This document shows, in pieces, positions 1 through 10,717 of a DNA stretch of 64,000 nt. Made by a program: the position numbers and the translations under genes. Origin of the DNA: Daldinia sp. FL1419 (lineage: Eukaryota > Ascomycota > Sordariomycetes > Xylariales > Hypoxylaceae); NCBI GenBank assembly GCA_025201765.1, contig MU623405.1:1-64000 (forward strand), read 5' to 3'. How positions within the stretch are numbered: the stretch's first letter is position 1; every line of letters starts with the position of its first letter. Below the pieces are notes generated by a model that had not been told where the DNA came from, made no database searches, and saw nothing but the letters and a program-made list of their open reading frames with translations.

Positions 1-2969
1 AAAACTTATAAAAAAAAAAAAAAAAAAAAAAAGCTAGGGGTATTTTTTTTTATCAGTCCTTCATACGTAAAGTAAAGTATGGAGTAGAGGAGTATTGAAA
101 GTTCTATAAGAAACACCAAGGAGAAAACCACCAGGTTGCACGTGTATTATATAGGTTATATGAAAATATAGTATGTTGGATATTGTATAAGCTCGTCTTC
201 TTCTTCCCTGGCCTGCCAATAATCAATAGTACAAAAATCTAAGCTCAAAAAAAACCTCCATCCAGGAGTCTGAGAGTCTGGGTCTTGTTCCTCACCGTCT
301 GATTTATTAGGGGATGTACCTAGTCGTAGCAACGACTCGCAAACGAAAAAGGGTCCGCAAGTGGCCAGAAATGGTACGAGCAAACCTCCCATGATTCCAT
401 TGTCTTTGGATTGAGTAATAGAAATAAAAGAATGGTATAGAGATGGATTCTTTTTTGTCACCTGAGCCAAACCCACCTACGCTTGTTGCCATCGAGACTG
501 GCGGCAAATGGTGCGAAATCCGAAAGCGCCTTGGCCATGAACTCCGCTTAGATACTTATTTGGTAATGAGAATGTCAGGCGACTTAGGCCAATTGTTACG
601 GGGCAATATCGTCATCGCGGTGTGGGAATTTTTCTATTTTTCTTTTCTTTTTAAACTCTGGGGAAGCTGGTAGAAGAGGAGTTCAAGTTTTTTTCTGGAG
701 CATCCGGAACGAAAAGGCTGGCATTCCTTATTATGTTATGGAGAACCGAATGGCTAAAAATCAAAGCTAGCCGAGCCTAGCGAGAGTTTAGTTCCGTGGC
801 CCTCGTCCGTGGGCTGCGTAGTGCGTACTATGTACATATGTAGTTTAAACTGCTACGCTGCGTGGACTTTGTCCGTGAACTACCTATCCTTTAATATTCT
901 TGGCTAATTGGCTCATTGATCCATTGGTTCATTTGGTTCGTTGGGGATTTTAAAGAAGGTTCCTTCTCTCATTTCCCCAGATTCGATTATACAATTTACG
1001 CGGTACATCTTATACCTGCTATTACGGAATACATGCATGGATGTAAATACATGTGTACCTACCTACATACCTACATACCTATACTACAGCGCTGCATGTC
1101 CGGGCACTTGCCTTACTTGTTAGGTACTTGGCTTCTAATCGAAACGCTACCTCGGATCCATCATCCATTAAGTATCAAGTAATATACATAATACACGTAG
1201 ACAAATCTGCGAACGGGGACGGGATTCATATCTCGTATATCGAAGCGAGTCCTTTACTCCCCCTCCATATTATTCTCGAGGTAGTATTTCGAAATGGTGG
1301 CGGCTGATGGAATACCACCGTACGAAAATGATCTGCTCGTTTCTTACGCGGAGGCTTCATTTGCAATGCTTGATCCGGGCTCCATCCCAACTGCGATATC
1401 GCAGACCTGAAATTACATCGTCTTACTACACCCATAACGGCCACAGCGGCGGGGGCGCTTTGTCGTCATCTTAGAATGACATTGGCCTTGTGCCCCCTAA
1501 TCAGATGTTTCCATCTCCTATTTCCTTTAATTATATTCGTGGTAAAAATTCGATGGTCATAACGCTCTGTTACGCTGTTGCGGGCATCCCGGCTGGAAAT
1601 CCGGAAGAGGGGGATATAGTATAAGAGCGCAGCACCGGAGTCTTTGACCGAATCCGGTCTAGTCTCGCCTCATTCAACCACATGGTAATTATGTCGTGGA
1701 CTTTCATTCTTCGAGAGTAACTACTAGTTCCATTAGGACATGTGCAACCGAGTTCACGTGGACGATAATATGAAAGGGAAAAAAAGAGGCATCGAGGACA
1801 AATCAGACGCTATAGGAGTAAACATGCAGTTTTTAGAAGTCCGCGGGAGGTGTTATTATTAGGTATTAGCCTCCTTTTCGTCATGCAACGTTTGATACTT
1901 TTTACCCCTTGTCCATACTTGGTTGTACCTTGTGCACCTTGTCTGCAGAGACCGGGTGTGCCGATCTAGCTAAGCCGTCGATATGTGCAGGATGTGTTGG
2001 ACCTGCAGCACTTTGCAGGACTTAAGCTAGATGATGCATAGTTGTTTGCGGGGAAATAGCCTCACATCTTGTTGGTGAATCCCGGAGGGCCCGGAGGGGA
2101 CCAATCACTTTGCATGCTAACTTCTCCATACCTATTACTCCATGTCTACCTAACATTGCGGCTCATGTTCCGGTCTTTAAGGGAAAGCTACCGAGACGAA
2201 ATGTCACCTAAACTTGTCTACCTCGGGTAAGTTTGTGCCTTTATGGGCATCACCTTAGTAGAATGTACTTCAAAGTGGATAAATAAATACATACATACCT
2301 AGGCATATACATACATACATACGTACGTACGTACGTACATACATAGGTACAATAGGTAAAGGTACCAATGGGCATTGTTAGAAGTTGGGTCGTCGAACTA
2401 AGCTTAGCTGCCCAATTCATGTAGCCTCTGTCTCGACTGAAGAATATTACTACTACTACTACATGGAAACAATAATTGGTAAGAGATTGTTCAAGTAACT
2501 AGACCTTGTCATTCAAGTGTCTTGCTATGTAATATGTTTCAAGTAACCGCCTCATAGGCAGTACTAACTAACACTACACATGCTATGCTCCCAACACATG
2601 CATGTAATAAACGACTCGCTACGAGTCTGGGCAATGTACAGATATGCCAACATCTAACCCAGTCTTTCCTGCGAGCGTGATGAACTCCTTCAAAAATGTA
2701 TTTCCAGCTAGTATAGCTCGTTGGCACCTTAACCCCTTGCTTCGTGCGGTAAGTAGTCCCTCCCAGAATAATGATTACTTTAGGTACCTCAACCCAGAGG
2801 TTTAAAGTCCCGAGACGCCAATATACATAAGGTCTTGTTACATCCCCAATCCCTGAAATTCCCTGTCGAATGCCAACTATCGTATGACTAAATGAATACC
2901 GTGAACTCCATGAATTCTAAATAGTCGCTTGATATACCGGTCGAAGCAAATACGCAGCAAAGGAACAAA
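1..2969. other. Gene-free stretch at window start
   Basis: I see no supported gene here. It opens with a run of A and carries scattered ACAT/ACGT/TAGG short repeats (for example 1040-1085 and 2284-2345). All open frames are under about 90 codons, overlap one another on both strands and match no family I recognise. Part of 2700-2969 is probably the 3' untranslated region of the minus-strand gene that follows. Confidence 0.6.
2284..2345. repeat. ACAT/ACGT microsatellite cluster
   Basis: Tetranucleotide units ACAT and ACGT alternate for about 60 bp, with a CCTAGG interruption near 2299. Intergenic. Confidence 0.8.
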
Positions 2970-5168
2970 TCATCTGCCATTTACTTTCTTCCCGGATCTC
3001 ATACGGTCCTTGCAATTATCACAGTACCATTTCACTACAAGAACTGTTAGCTGATTCGCCCCTATTGCCGGTCGGTGCTGGGCACGTCTGATAAACTTAC
3101 TATTCGATGGCGGGGCTGCCTTCAGGCCGACACAATCAAGATGGAACCACTCTCGCTCACAATCATCAGCGTCGCATGCAACCATCTCACCATAACTGAC
3201 ACCATTGCAATAGCAGTATAGTGGCTCATCAGCATCAACGTCAGCGTCGTCATCACCCTGTATACTACCGTTCGTATCTTCATTTGCGGGCCGAGCTGAA
3301 AGTTGCTGAGCTGCCCCTTTCTTGTGGCTCCGCTTCCCATTGCCTGTCGACGCATTTCGTGATGACCGAGACCGTGGCTGCGGGTCGGGGAATGACCCCA
3401 GTGCTGGTGTCGATGGCTTACTAGCACGCCCGCTCTTAGTGGTAACGACCGCTGTGGGTGTTGTGGATGGAGTTTGTATCGCATCCCCTTTAGGCTCCGT
3501 GTCATCGCCTTTGGAAATAACCTTATTATTTGTAGGGACAGTGCTAGTGCTAGCGATAGTAAGAACTGCTTCTTCTCTAGAAGCCTCAATTTTCACAATT
3601 GCTGCGGTTTCTTTGCTTGGTCTAATTTCGGTTAGAGGGCGTACGCCGTTATGCCCCCCCACAGCTAGTTCTGGAGTTGTCGCCGCAACGCCATTTGGTC
3701 TATTCGAGGCAGACGAAGCTGGCCGCTGCCGGCTGCTTTCTACATTGGATTGTACTGAGTTTTGTCTCGCCCGGGATGATGCGGGACGTGCCGAAGCCGT
3801 AGAAGGTGCCGGAGACCCACGAGCAACGACTTTAGGATCGAAGTTTGGTTGGATTGGAGAAGCTGCCATGGAAGGAGAGAGCGCGGCGGCCGCAGCAGTC
3901 GTTTTGCTGGTGAAAGGTCCCCAAGTTAGTAAGTTGTAACGCTTGAAGAGTAGAAGTAGGGGGCGTGCTCACTTCTTTTTGGAGGTACCGTTTACGGTAG
4001 GAAGAGCTTTGCGCTTCTTAGGCGGTTCAGGTGCAGGTGTTGTTCCTGGGCTAGAGGTTTTGGACTTCGTTGCGCTGTTACTGAAGACGGAACTCAACGA
4101 GCGTTCCATGGGCTGACCCCCATTAACTGGTTTATTTGCTTCAACCTTTCGTCTCTTGGAAGGAGGATTCCCGTTGGGAGGGTTCGTAGCAGCGCCCGAA
4201 GTAATACCAAGTCCAATGGGTGCAGCTGCTTCGGCAGCTTTTCGGGCTTTACTGCCGTGGTTATTGTTGGATGCCTTTTTTGTCGATTCTCCCCCGCGTT
4301 TGTCATGATCATCTACGTCAGAATCTTGATGTTGGCTCTTAAGCCCTTTCTTAGCCATGAGCGCTTGTTTCCTCGCGTCACTCCGAGCTGCGTGTTCGTC
4401 GATCTGTTGGGCCGCAGCTGTGATAGTAGCTACCCCATCTCGTCGCGATCGTTCAGCTTGGTTCGCTCGATTGATCCTATTCTCCGGATAGGCCCAGTGT
4501 GTAGTGCTGCCCCATTTGGCTTCGTCGCTGAACTCGCCCTCGAGGTGCGGCCAAACGTCATTGATCCGGGCTAGTTGCTTAGAGAGCGCTTCATTCGCAG
4601 TCGATATGACATGGTTCTTTTCTTCTAAGGAGACTAGCATTTCCTGAACCTTAAGGGCGGTCTGGTGAAATAACTGCCGTCGCGGAAGATTGCTCGGGTC
4701 AAAGACGGTAGAGCTGTAGTTGTCATCGGTCGATCGAGGATTGCCATTCGCGGCGAAACCACTCGAGCTATTCTGGGCGCTCATTGGCGTAGAGGCGGCA
4801 GCGATGCCGTTGGATGCATCGTTGGTATGTCTAGGCTCAGGGGGGCTCGACTTAAGAACGGCGCTGACAAGTTGGAAGAGGGTTTCCTCGGGGGCGAATA
4901 TCTTAGCGTCGACCTCTTTTAAAAGAGTGAAATGCCGGACGAGGTCTTTAGGGAGCGACGTTATGGCGTCAGTGAAGTATGTAATTGCGGGGAAAATCTC
5001 AATAGGTTGATCGTGACTATGGCCGCCTCCAAGCGAATCTCTACCAGCAAGAGTGCGGGCTGTACCGGACGATGTTCGTGGGGGATTTGCTCGGGTCTGT
5101 CGAACGGGTTGAGCTCTTCTGTTTGAAGAGGGACCGGAATCCGTTTGAGGGGGCTTCGCGGTCTTCAT
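2970..5168 (-). CDS. ING-family PHD-finger chromatin protein, Pho23-like
   Basis: This is an inhibitor-of-growth family protein of about 688 aa from three exons: 5168-3973, 3906-3101 and 3034-2970. The two introns, 3907-3972 and 3035-3100, are both 66 bp; the first has GTGAGC, a CTTACTAAC branch site and CAG. The N-terminal ING region is visible around residues 60-105 (FTLLKEVDAKIF, as in Pho23) and 165-208 (MLVSLEEKNHV), split by a Ser/Asn-rich insert. A long basic low-complexity linker follows. The C-terminal PHD finger (about 628-677) reads YCYCNGVSYGEMVACD, then C, H, C, and KWYCDNC after splicing. In the family, ING domains fold onto an HDAC or HAT complex and the PHD finger binds H3K4me3. 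Pho23 belongs to the Rpd3L deacetylase complex, so a role as its nuclear subunit is inferred. Yng1/Yng2-type membership is less likely from the LLKEVDAK and SLEEKNHV blocks. Family confidence is high, paralogue confidence moderate. Confidence 0.9.
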
Positions 5169-5207
5169 TTTGTTTCTAAGGTGGGTTTTAAATGGGAGGG
5201 TTTGGTC

Positions 5208-5256
5208 GAGACGGGAGACGAGAGACGGGAGACGGGAGACGGGAGACGCGAAGACG
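5208..5256. repeat. 7-bp GAGACGG tandem array in 5' leader
   Basis: About seven imperfect copies of GAGACGG lie 40 to 90 bp upstream of the Pho23-like start codon, so probably in its 5' untranslated region or core promoter. Confidence 0.8.
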
Positions 5257-6132
5257 AGGACTGGATTTCTTGTTGGAGAGGATCGAAGAGGCTTGCTTTA
5301 CGGAGAAACTAAGTAGACGAGAAGCTTCAATAAATGAGGTTTATGTCATTTTGAGTATAAAATAGAAACGTATTAATAAAAGTAGTATGAAGAGGAATTT
5401 TGGAAGAGCTTCATGGAATGGGGGGAGGCGCAAAACTACGAAAGGTGAGGTGGACGACCGGATGGATGAGATTTATTAATTGAGTCGGCGAAGAAAGTAG
5501 CACTCTGCACTGCTGAGCCCAGTTGCTAAATCCCCCATTTCCCATTTGCGCGCGGGTTTCTATCGGCGGGCAATAGGTACCTTCTGGCTATGTGGGTTTG
5601 TACTAGGCACGGAAGCGGCATTTCAATTGGCTTGATTGGGTAGCTGTGACCAAAAACCCAGAAAAACAAGCGACCAATGATCCGATAATTAATCCGCAGT
5701 CATGTCGATAAGATAAGAAATTCAGAAACAATGCAGTGACTTCAGTAGCCAAGATTTTAGCCTCTCCGCTTGGACTAGAGATCGAACTACTATGTAGAGG
5801 TCCCTGCAAGCCTCGGTACAAGTACATACATCCACGAACACGTTACCTAACCCGCATCTTACTATGCAGTTCCATACCACACCTATTAGGTACATATGCG
5901 TAATATACGGGGTCTAGGTAGTCTCCAAATACAAATGCATGAGGTACTAGTTATTTATAAAATAGGCTTGGTGTAACGACATAGCGCATAGTATTAACTA
6001 TATTAAGGAATAAGACATAAACTCAGATGAGTAGAATAGGTATGTGAGTCTTTTATGCGTCATTGTATAATACTGGGCATCCGATATAAATATTTTTAAA
6101 TCGCGGTACCAGCCCTGCACACCTAGGTACCT

Positions 6133-6159
6133 TAGGTAGGTAGGTAGGTAGGTAGGTAT
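6133..6159. repeat. (TAGG)n microsatellite
   Basis: Six or so TAGG units in a row, directly after a CCTAGGTACCTTAGG stretch. Intergenic, representative of the TAGG/CCTA-rich intergenic DNA of this window. Confidence 0.85.
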
Positions 6160-6344
6160 TTTCAAATAATGCTTAGTTAGTTATATTTATCAAATGATAA
6201 TGGTATTCTCTACGGTATATTATTAGTTATCCCACGCCACTTGATTCGAGCGCCGGCGAGTATGCACTGTCATCGCTAATAGCATAAGTTCAAATGAGTA
6301 CGCCTCAACGCCAATACAAAGGGTATGCCGCCTCATTCATCCAC

Positions 6345-7500
6345 TCATTTCCGCGATCCTTCCTTCTCCGTTAGCTTCTTTTGCCTCCATTGCCATTCCA
6401 AAAGAATAGGAATAAAGTGCCATAAATCAAATTCGGGCCAAAGACACTTTAAAAAGAATATCTGGGTATTCTCGTGGCATTGCCACAACATGAAATCACT
6501 CAATCTTGTAACACCACTAGTTCGGATGAAAATGTCCAAGGGTGGGCACTCAGCAGTGTACGTATGACTATTGATAGTCTCGGCTGTGATGTTTTCCGGA
6601 TTCCGGAATCTGGTGGGTTTCACCGGCGTCGACTGTAAAGGCGGCGAATCCGGATCCAACGCGGTAGTCGAAGACATAGAATCATCGATGTCCGATACGC
6701 CATTCTCGTCCGGAGATGAGTCCATGGGCGAAGAGTCCGGCTTTTTCGACTTGTTAGATCTTATCTTCTGCGTAATGCGGGACTGTGAGAATGGCGTGCT
6801 CGCCAATCGAGGCGACGTTGTGTATTCATCCACGGTGGCCTTTATGGCACTGGTCATTTCAGCCCTCGATGTGTAGGGGAAGCATATGTTGAGCACAGCA
6901 CTAGTATAACTAATTAGCAGGTACTTCCAGATATAGTCGTAGGAAGAATATTTACTCTTTATTATGCTTTGTCATCTCAATAGCCTTGTCGACATAAGGC
7001 AGCACGTCGTCCGGAATCAAGTCGCGCTCTCCCAAAACCCGGATACCAGCACCATATCGGTCCAGAAGCTCGCCATGTTGTACAAGCTGTTCTAGCTTAA
7101 CTTTGGCCATTGCCATCAGACCATTGACCTCGTGTCTAGGCCGATTGAAGTTTTCGATACTAAATGCGTAAACGGTAACAACCTTAACACCGCATTTGTA
7201 ACAAATTTCAAGCACCCGTGCCAGGGCTTCGAATCCCAGGTGGTGACCTTCTATAGTTTCGATCTTGTGGTTCTTAGCGAAGCGTCTATTCCCATCCATC
7301 TCGAAAGCGACATGTCTAGGTATCGGTCCCTGCTTGAGGGTGCCTATCAGCAGCTCTCGGGCGTTCCTAACAACCCATTCTGCCGGAGGAGACTTTAGGA
7401 TCCAATTCCTAACATGAGAAAGGTAGAGATCGGACATGATGGAACTTGATAGTGAAAAGAGAGTTGGTTGATGAAGCGTTGAACTAACGTTTCTAGTCAA
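6345..7500 (-). CDS. Dehydrodolichyl diphosphate synthase (cis-prenyltransferase)
   Basis: This RER2/SRT1-type cis-prenyltransferase condenses isopentenyl diphosphate onto farnesyl diphosphate to make the dolichol precursor at the ER for N-glycosylation. Two exons, 7500-6956 and 6900-6345, with a 55-bp intron (GTAAAT to TAG) restore HNKDAVLNICFPYTSR and give about 366 aa. Visible motifs are HVAFEMDGNRRFAKN near residues 63-77 with catalytic Asp69, FSIENFNR, and the substrate-binding DIFIRTSGVTRLSDFMLWQ near 304-322. The C-terminal block PEFDLWHF matches the family. A Ser/Asp/Pro-rich insert of about 80 residues (roughly 210-288) separates the two conserved halves and makes it longer than yeast Rer2. 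The start could instead be the Met at 7437 (MSDLYLSHVRNW), which resembles the usual N-terminus better. It would act with a Nus1-type partner, which is not in this window. Confidence 0.93.
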
Positions 7501-7670
7501 GAGAGGAAGAAATAAATAGATGTGGGAAGTTGTATAGAAAAAGCTATATCTTTTGCATCGTAAAATGGTGACGACGATGGTGGCTGTTAGCCGCTAGGAA
7601 TTGAATTGGCGAATGCTAGATGAATACTACCTGAGGTAGAATGTTCAATGTTCATGTGATTGGCAATATC

Positions 7671-7701
7671 GAGGCCAGTGAGGCCAGTGAGGCCAGTGAG
7701 G
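7671..7701. repeat. 9-bp tandem repeat
   Basis: About 3.4 perfect copies of GAGGCCAGT in the divergent promoter region. Confidence 0.9.
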
Positions 7702-8060
7702 CTTAGCAAGAGCTGGGAAAGCTTATCGATAAACTTGCAGGGGTTTGAGTCTCAGCTGTCATTGGACCCGTAACCCTGTCATTTCCGTCATTTAGCATCA
7801 GCCGTGCTATATAGAGAGATAGATAGATATATGCAACAAAACATAACTGCCATTAAGACACCTGGCAATGAGCTTAAAGATAGGTACCTACCTACATGTA
7901 CCTTCCAGCCGGGCAGAATTAACAAAGATACGCAGGTACCTACACATGTCCAATTCCAGTCGTCGATTGATCACCCCGTCGAAGAACGAACTTTGTCCAT
8001 GTTATACATGACATCGTCTTCAATTTATTATGCTATAACCCCCTATATACAACATCTAGC

Positions 8061-8103
8061 CAACATCTTGCTCAACATCTTGCTCAACATCTTGCTCAAC
8101 ATA
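8061..8103. repeat. 12-bp tandem repeat upstream of Dsc2
   Basis: Three and a half perfect copies of CAACATCTTGCT, ending 100 bp before the Dsc2 start codon, probably in the promoter or 5' leader. Confidence 0.9.
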
Positions 8104-8202
8104 AATTGTTTCGTCAGTTAGAGCCACTCCAATATCATATTAAACCATCGACAAGCTGTTTACGATGCGCCGATAGTTACCGTAGAACCTCGAGTTGACA
8201 TC

Positions 8203-9086
8203 ATGTCCTTTACGAATGCGCCAGTGACGCGCAGCCTTGTCTACGGATCAATTGGAATATCGATAGCCGTCAGCTTGCTCGACATAAAGCACTACTTTTA
8301 TATTCTAGTCGATTTGCATCTTTGGAAATTCCATCAAATATGGAGGGCTCTCATTTACCAGCTGTGCTATACCAATTCCACCGAGGTGTTATTCGCTGCC
8401 ATGACCCTATACAACATGAGAGCAGTTGAGAGGTTATGGGGGTCTAGGAAATTTGCTGTAAGGGAAACCCGTCGTTATAATGCCGCTATATTTTAGATAG
8501 CTAACGGCAGATCCTATAGACATTCGTATTTGTCACCACATTATTCACAAGCTGGTTGACCCCCGTAATTTTGGCTCTCTTCCTGAGACCATTCACGCTT
8601 GGGCTATTTAACTACTTGCCTGCCGGACCTACGCCTATAATCTTCGCAATCCTAGCCCAATATCACGCCATGATCCCACCAATATATAAATATAAGTTAG
8701 TTACATCGATGTCTGCTCCAACGGACGACCAGACACATGGCATTACGTTTTCCGACAAGTCATACCGATACTTCCTTGCATTCCAGCTAGCTCTCTTCCA
8801 GTGGCCCGGATCTCTACTCGGCGCTCTAGTTGGATGGATGGTAGGTCTCTCATGGAGGATGGAAATTCTACCACGATCACTAATACGATGGCGAATACCC
8901 GGATGGGTCGTGGGCATGCGAACACAGAGAAGAAGCCAGGAATTCGAGGGGTTGCGCAGGAGACTCGAGGGGGAGAGCATATCGACAGCCGCGGCAAGCG
9001 GTGCACAAAGCCAAGCAGGCAGCGAAGGCGGAAGACGCAGGACCATGGGACAACAGGTTATAGATCAGTTCCAAGGGGCATTTTAG
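8203..9086 (+). CDS. dsc2: DSC E3 ubiquitin ligase subunit 2 (rhomboid-like)
   Basis: Dsc2 is a rhomboid-like pseudoprotease subunit of the Golgi Dsc ubiquitin ligase, which in fission yeast and Aspergillus controls SREBP cleavage and membrane-protein quality control. Two exons, 8203-8457 and 8520-9086, flank a 62-bp intron (GTAAGG, GCTAAC branch, TATAG) and give about 273 aa. The first exon holds the conserved FHQIWRALIYQLCYTNSTEVLFAAMTLY region and RLWGSRKFA, typical of the UBAC2/Dsc2 rhomboid core. The second begins TFVFVTTLFTSW and continues through several membrane segments to a basic, Ala/Ser-rich tail ending MGQQVIDQFQGAF. No serine/histidine rhomboid dyad is evident, as expected for this pseudoprotease. 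I do not clearly see a full C-terminal UBA domain, which other homologues can carry. Family assignment is from the N-terminal block. Confidence 0.85.
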
Positions 9087-10717
9087 CCTTGTTTTCAAGC
9101 AAATCAATGAATAAAAATTTACTTCGACTATTACCCCAACGTCGCCTTTGGGACCAACGTGTTCAGCCCCTAGAGGCCATCTCGATAGAGTGGAATCTTC
9201 AAAGATTAAAATAGAAAATCTACACATGTACATATAGTGTATAAGAGAGTACGCACATGACCTAACTTATAGATAAGGTGTTCTATAGATAAGGTGTTCT
9301 ACGAGGTGCTTGAGCAAATGGCTATCCGCCCCTTACTCGCTGCTGACCGAGGTGTTTCCCTATTTTCGGGGCTCATGATCCGTTTAGAACATCTAAAGCA
9401 CCAACCCAACATCTAGCACCATATTTAGAAAAATTGGGCATTGCAACAGCCACCCACGCGTGCAGTAAAAAACGATACTAAGTAGGCACAGCCATGTAGC
9501 TGATCATTAGGTATATACCTACCTGGGTACTTATGTAGTGTAAAAGCAAAGTACCTCTATTTAACTTTGCGATATTAATAAACATAAAGCTGTACTACGT
9601 TGATCAAAGTATAAAAGTAAAATGCGCACGGGTGTCTATCCTTGTTGACTCTTCCCATAGAATGATACGGAATTGTGACGATTAATCAACTTTACGCAGA
9701 TTAAAATTATGATCTTAATGCATCTACGTATATAGATTCTACCGCGTGGAATTAAGATACTAGGAAGACATTGTGCCAACGGTATTGCGACGTTAGCAGA
9801 CTACTATGTAATCATATCGGCCTCCAGCACGTAAAGTGTGATATGTACACGCATGTACAATACTACTGCAGGGGTATAGGTTAGGTCGATTCAGAGGTAG
9901 CACTACATGAATACATAAGGTTCTTTATTTTAAGCATCAGGTTTGACAAACTAGCCTTTAGCGGATTTCTGTAAATAACAAGTTACTAGGTTAGAAACAA
10001 ACATGGCTCAAAATCTAACTGATGAATAAGAGTTCAGATACAGAAAAGAAAAGAGAAAGAAGCCAACGAGTAAAGGGATAAGAGAAATAACAACCTAGAC
10101 AACTTTTTGTATAACCTAAGCCATGCTTTTGTGGTGGGCAGATGCCCGAGTGGACGTGTAGTGTATATTACAGTATATTACATCCCAGCCATACCAACGC
10201 GCGCTTCGCCCAATTATCTTCAGGACATTTAGGTACCTAGCTCAAGTTAGGTTAGCGTTGCCGCTTCAGCATACGTAGAGAACACATGTGGGAAGGTGCA
10301 CCGCTGGGTCAACTAACCCATACCCATGTTTTGCATGTACGTGCGTGGTTACAATCTAACAATCTACATAGTACTTTACAATCCATAGTAGATCCTTTAA
10401 TCGACAAAAAAAAGACTCCTTTTCCCATCACATTTCCAGGTGATCCGACTCACCATAGCATTTTGGGCTTTGACTTGCTCACCATATATCTTGCGCCACT
10501 GTTCCGGTGAATCTTTTTTGGTGTTATTTTCTCCACTTGGAATTCTGTTTGGATGAGATTACTTCTCTTTTAATTCACCTCGACTCCTTGTTCGGCTGCC
10601 CCAGCGACTAACACTTGCGCCGACTACCAATTCAACTGATTTGAACGACTCGACCTGCCACCCTTACTATAGTATAATGCATTTGAAAACCAACCCTTCT
10701 ACTCGAAAGTGACCAGA
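9087..10717. other. Intergenic, Dsc2 3' side and Uds1 gene promoter
   Basis: No gene is supported. Left of about 10000 is AT-rich filler with short TAGGTA motifs; 10230 carries AGGTACCT. The last 200 bp are pyrimidine-rich, as usual upstream of filamentous-fungal start codons, and belong to the Uds1-domain gene. Confidence 0.6.

Larger units (their letters stand above)
5169..6344. other. Intergenic and 5' leader of the ING gene
   Basis: No gene is supported. It holds the upstream region of the Pho23-like gene, including a 7-bp tandem array, and farther left-facing sequence rich in TAGG repeats around 6121-6160. The end nearest 6345 should include the 3' untranslated region of the cis-prenyltransferase. 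Confidence 0.6.
7501..8202. other. Divergent promoter region
   Basis: This 700-bp spacer lies between the minus-strand cis-prenyltransferase and plus-strand Dsc2 gene, so it should hold both promoters. It carries a 9-bp tandem repeat at 7671-7701, AGGTACCT at 7882 and 7934, and a 12-bp repeat at 8061-8103 about 100 bp before the Dsc2 start. No gene is seen. Confidence 0.6.

Noticed and set aside
3322..3939. 205-aa plus-strand frame
   Set aside because: Antisense shadow of the second exon of the Pho23-like gene.
10140..10180. tRNA-like A box (GGGCAGATGCCCGAGTGG)
   Set aside because: No B box or acceptor-stem pairing follows at the right distance.
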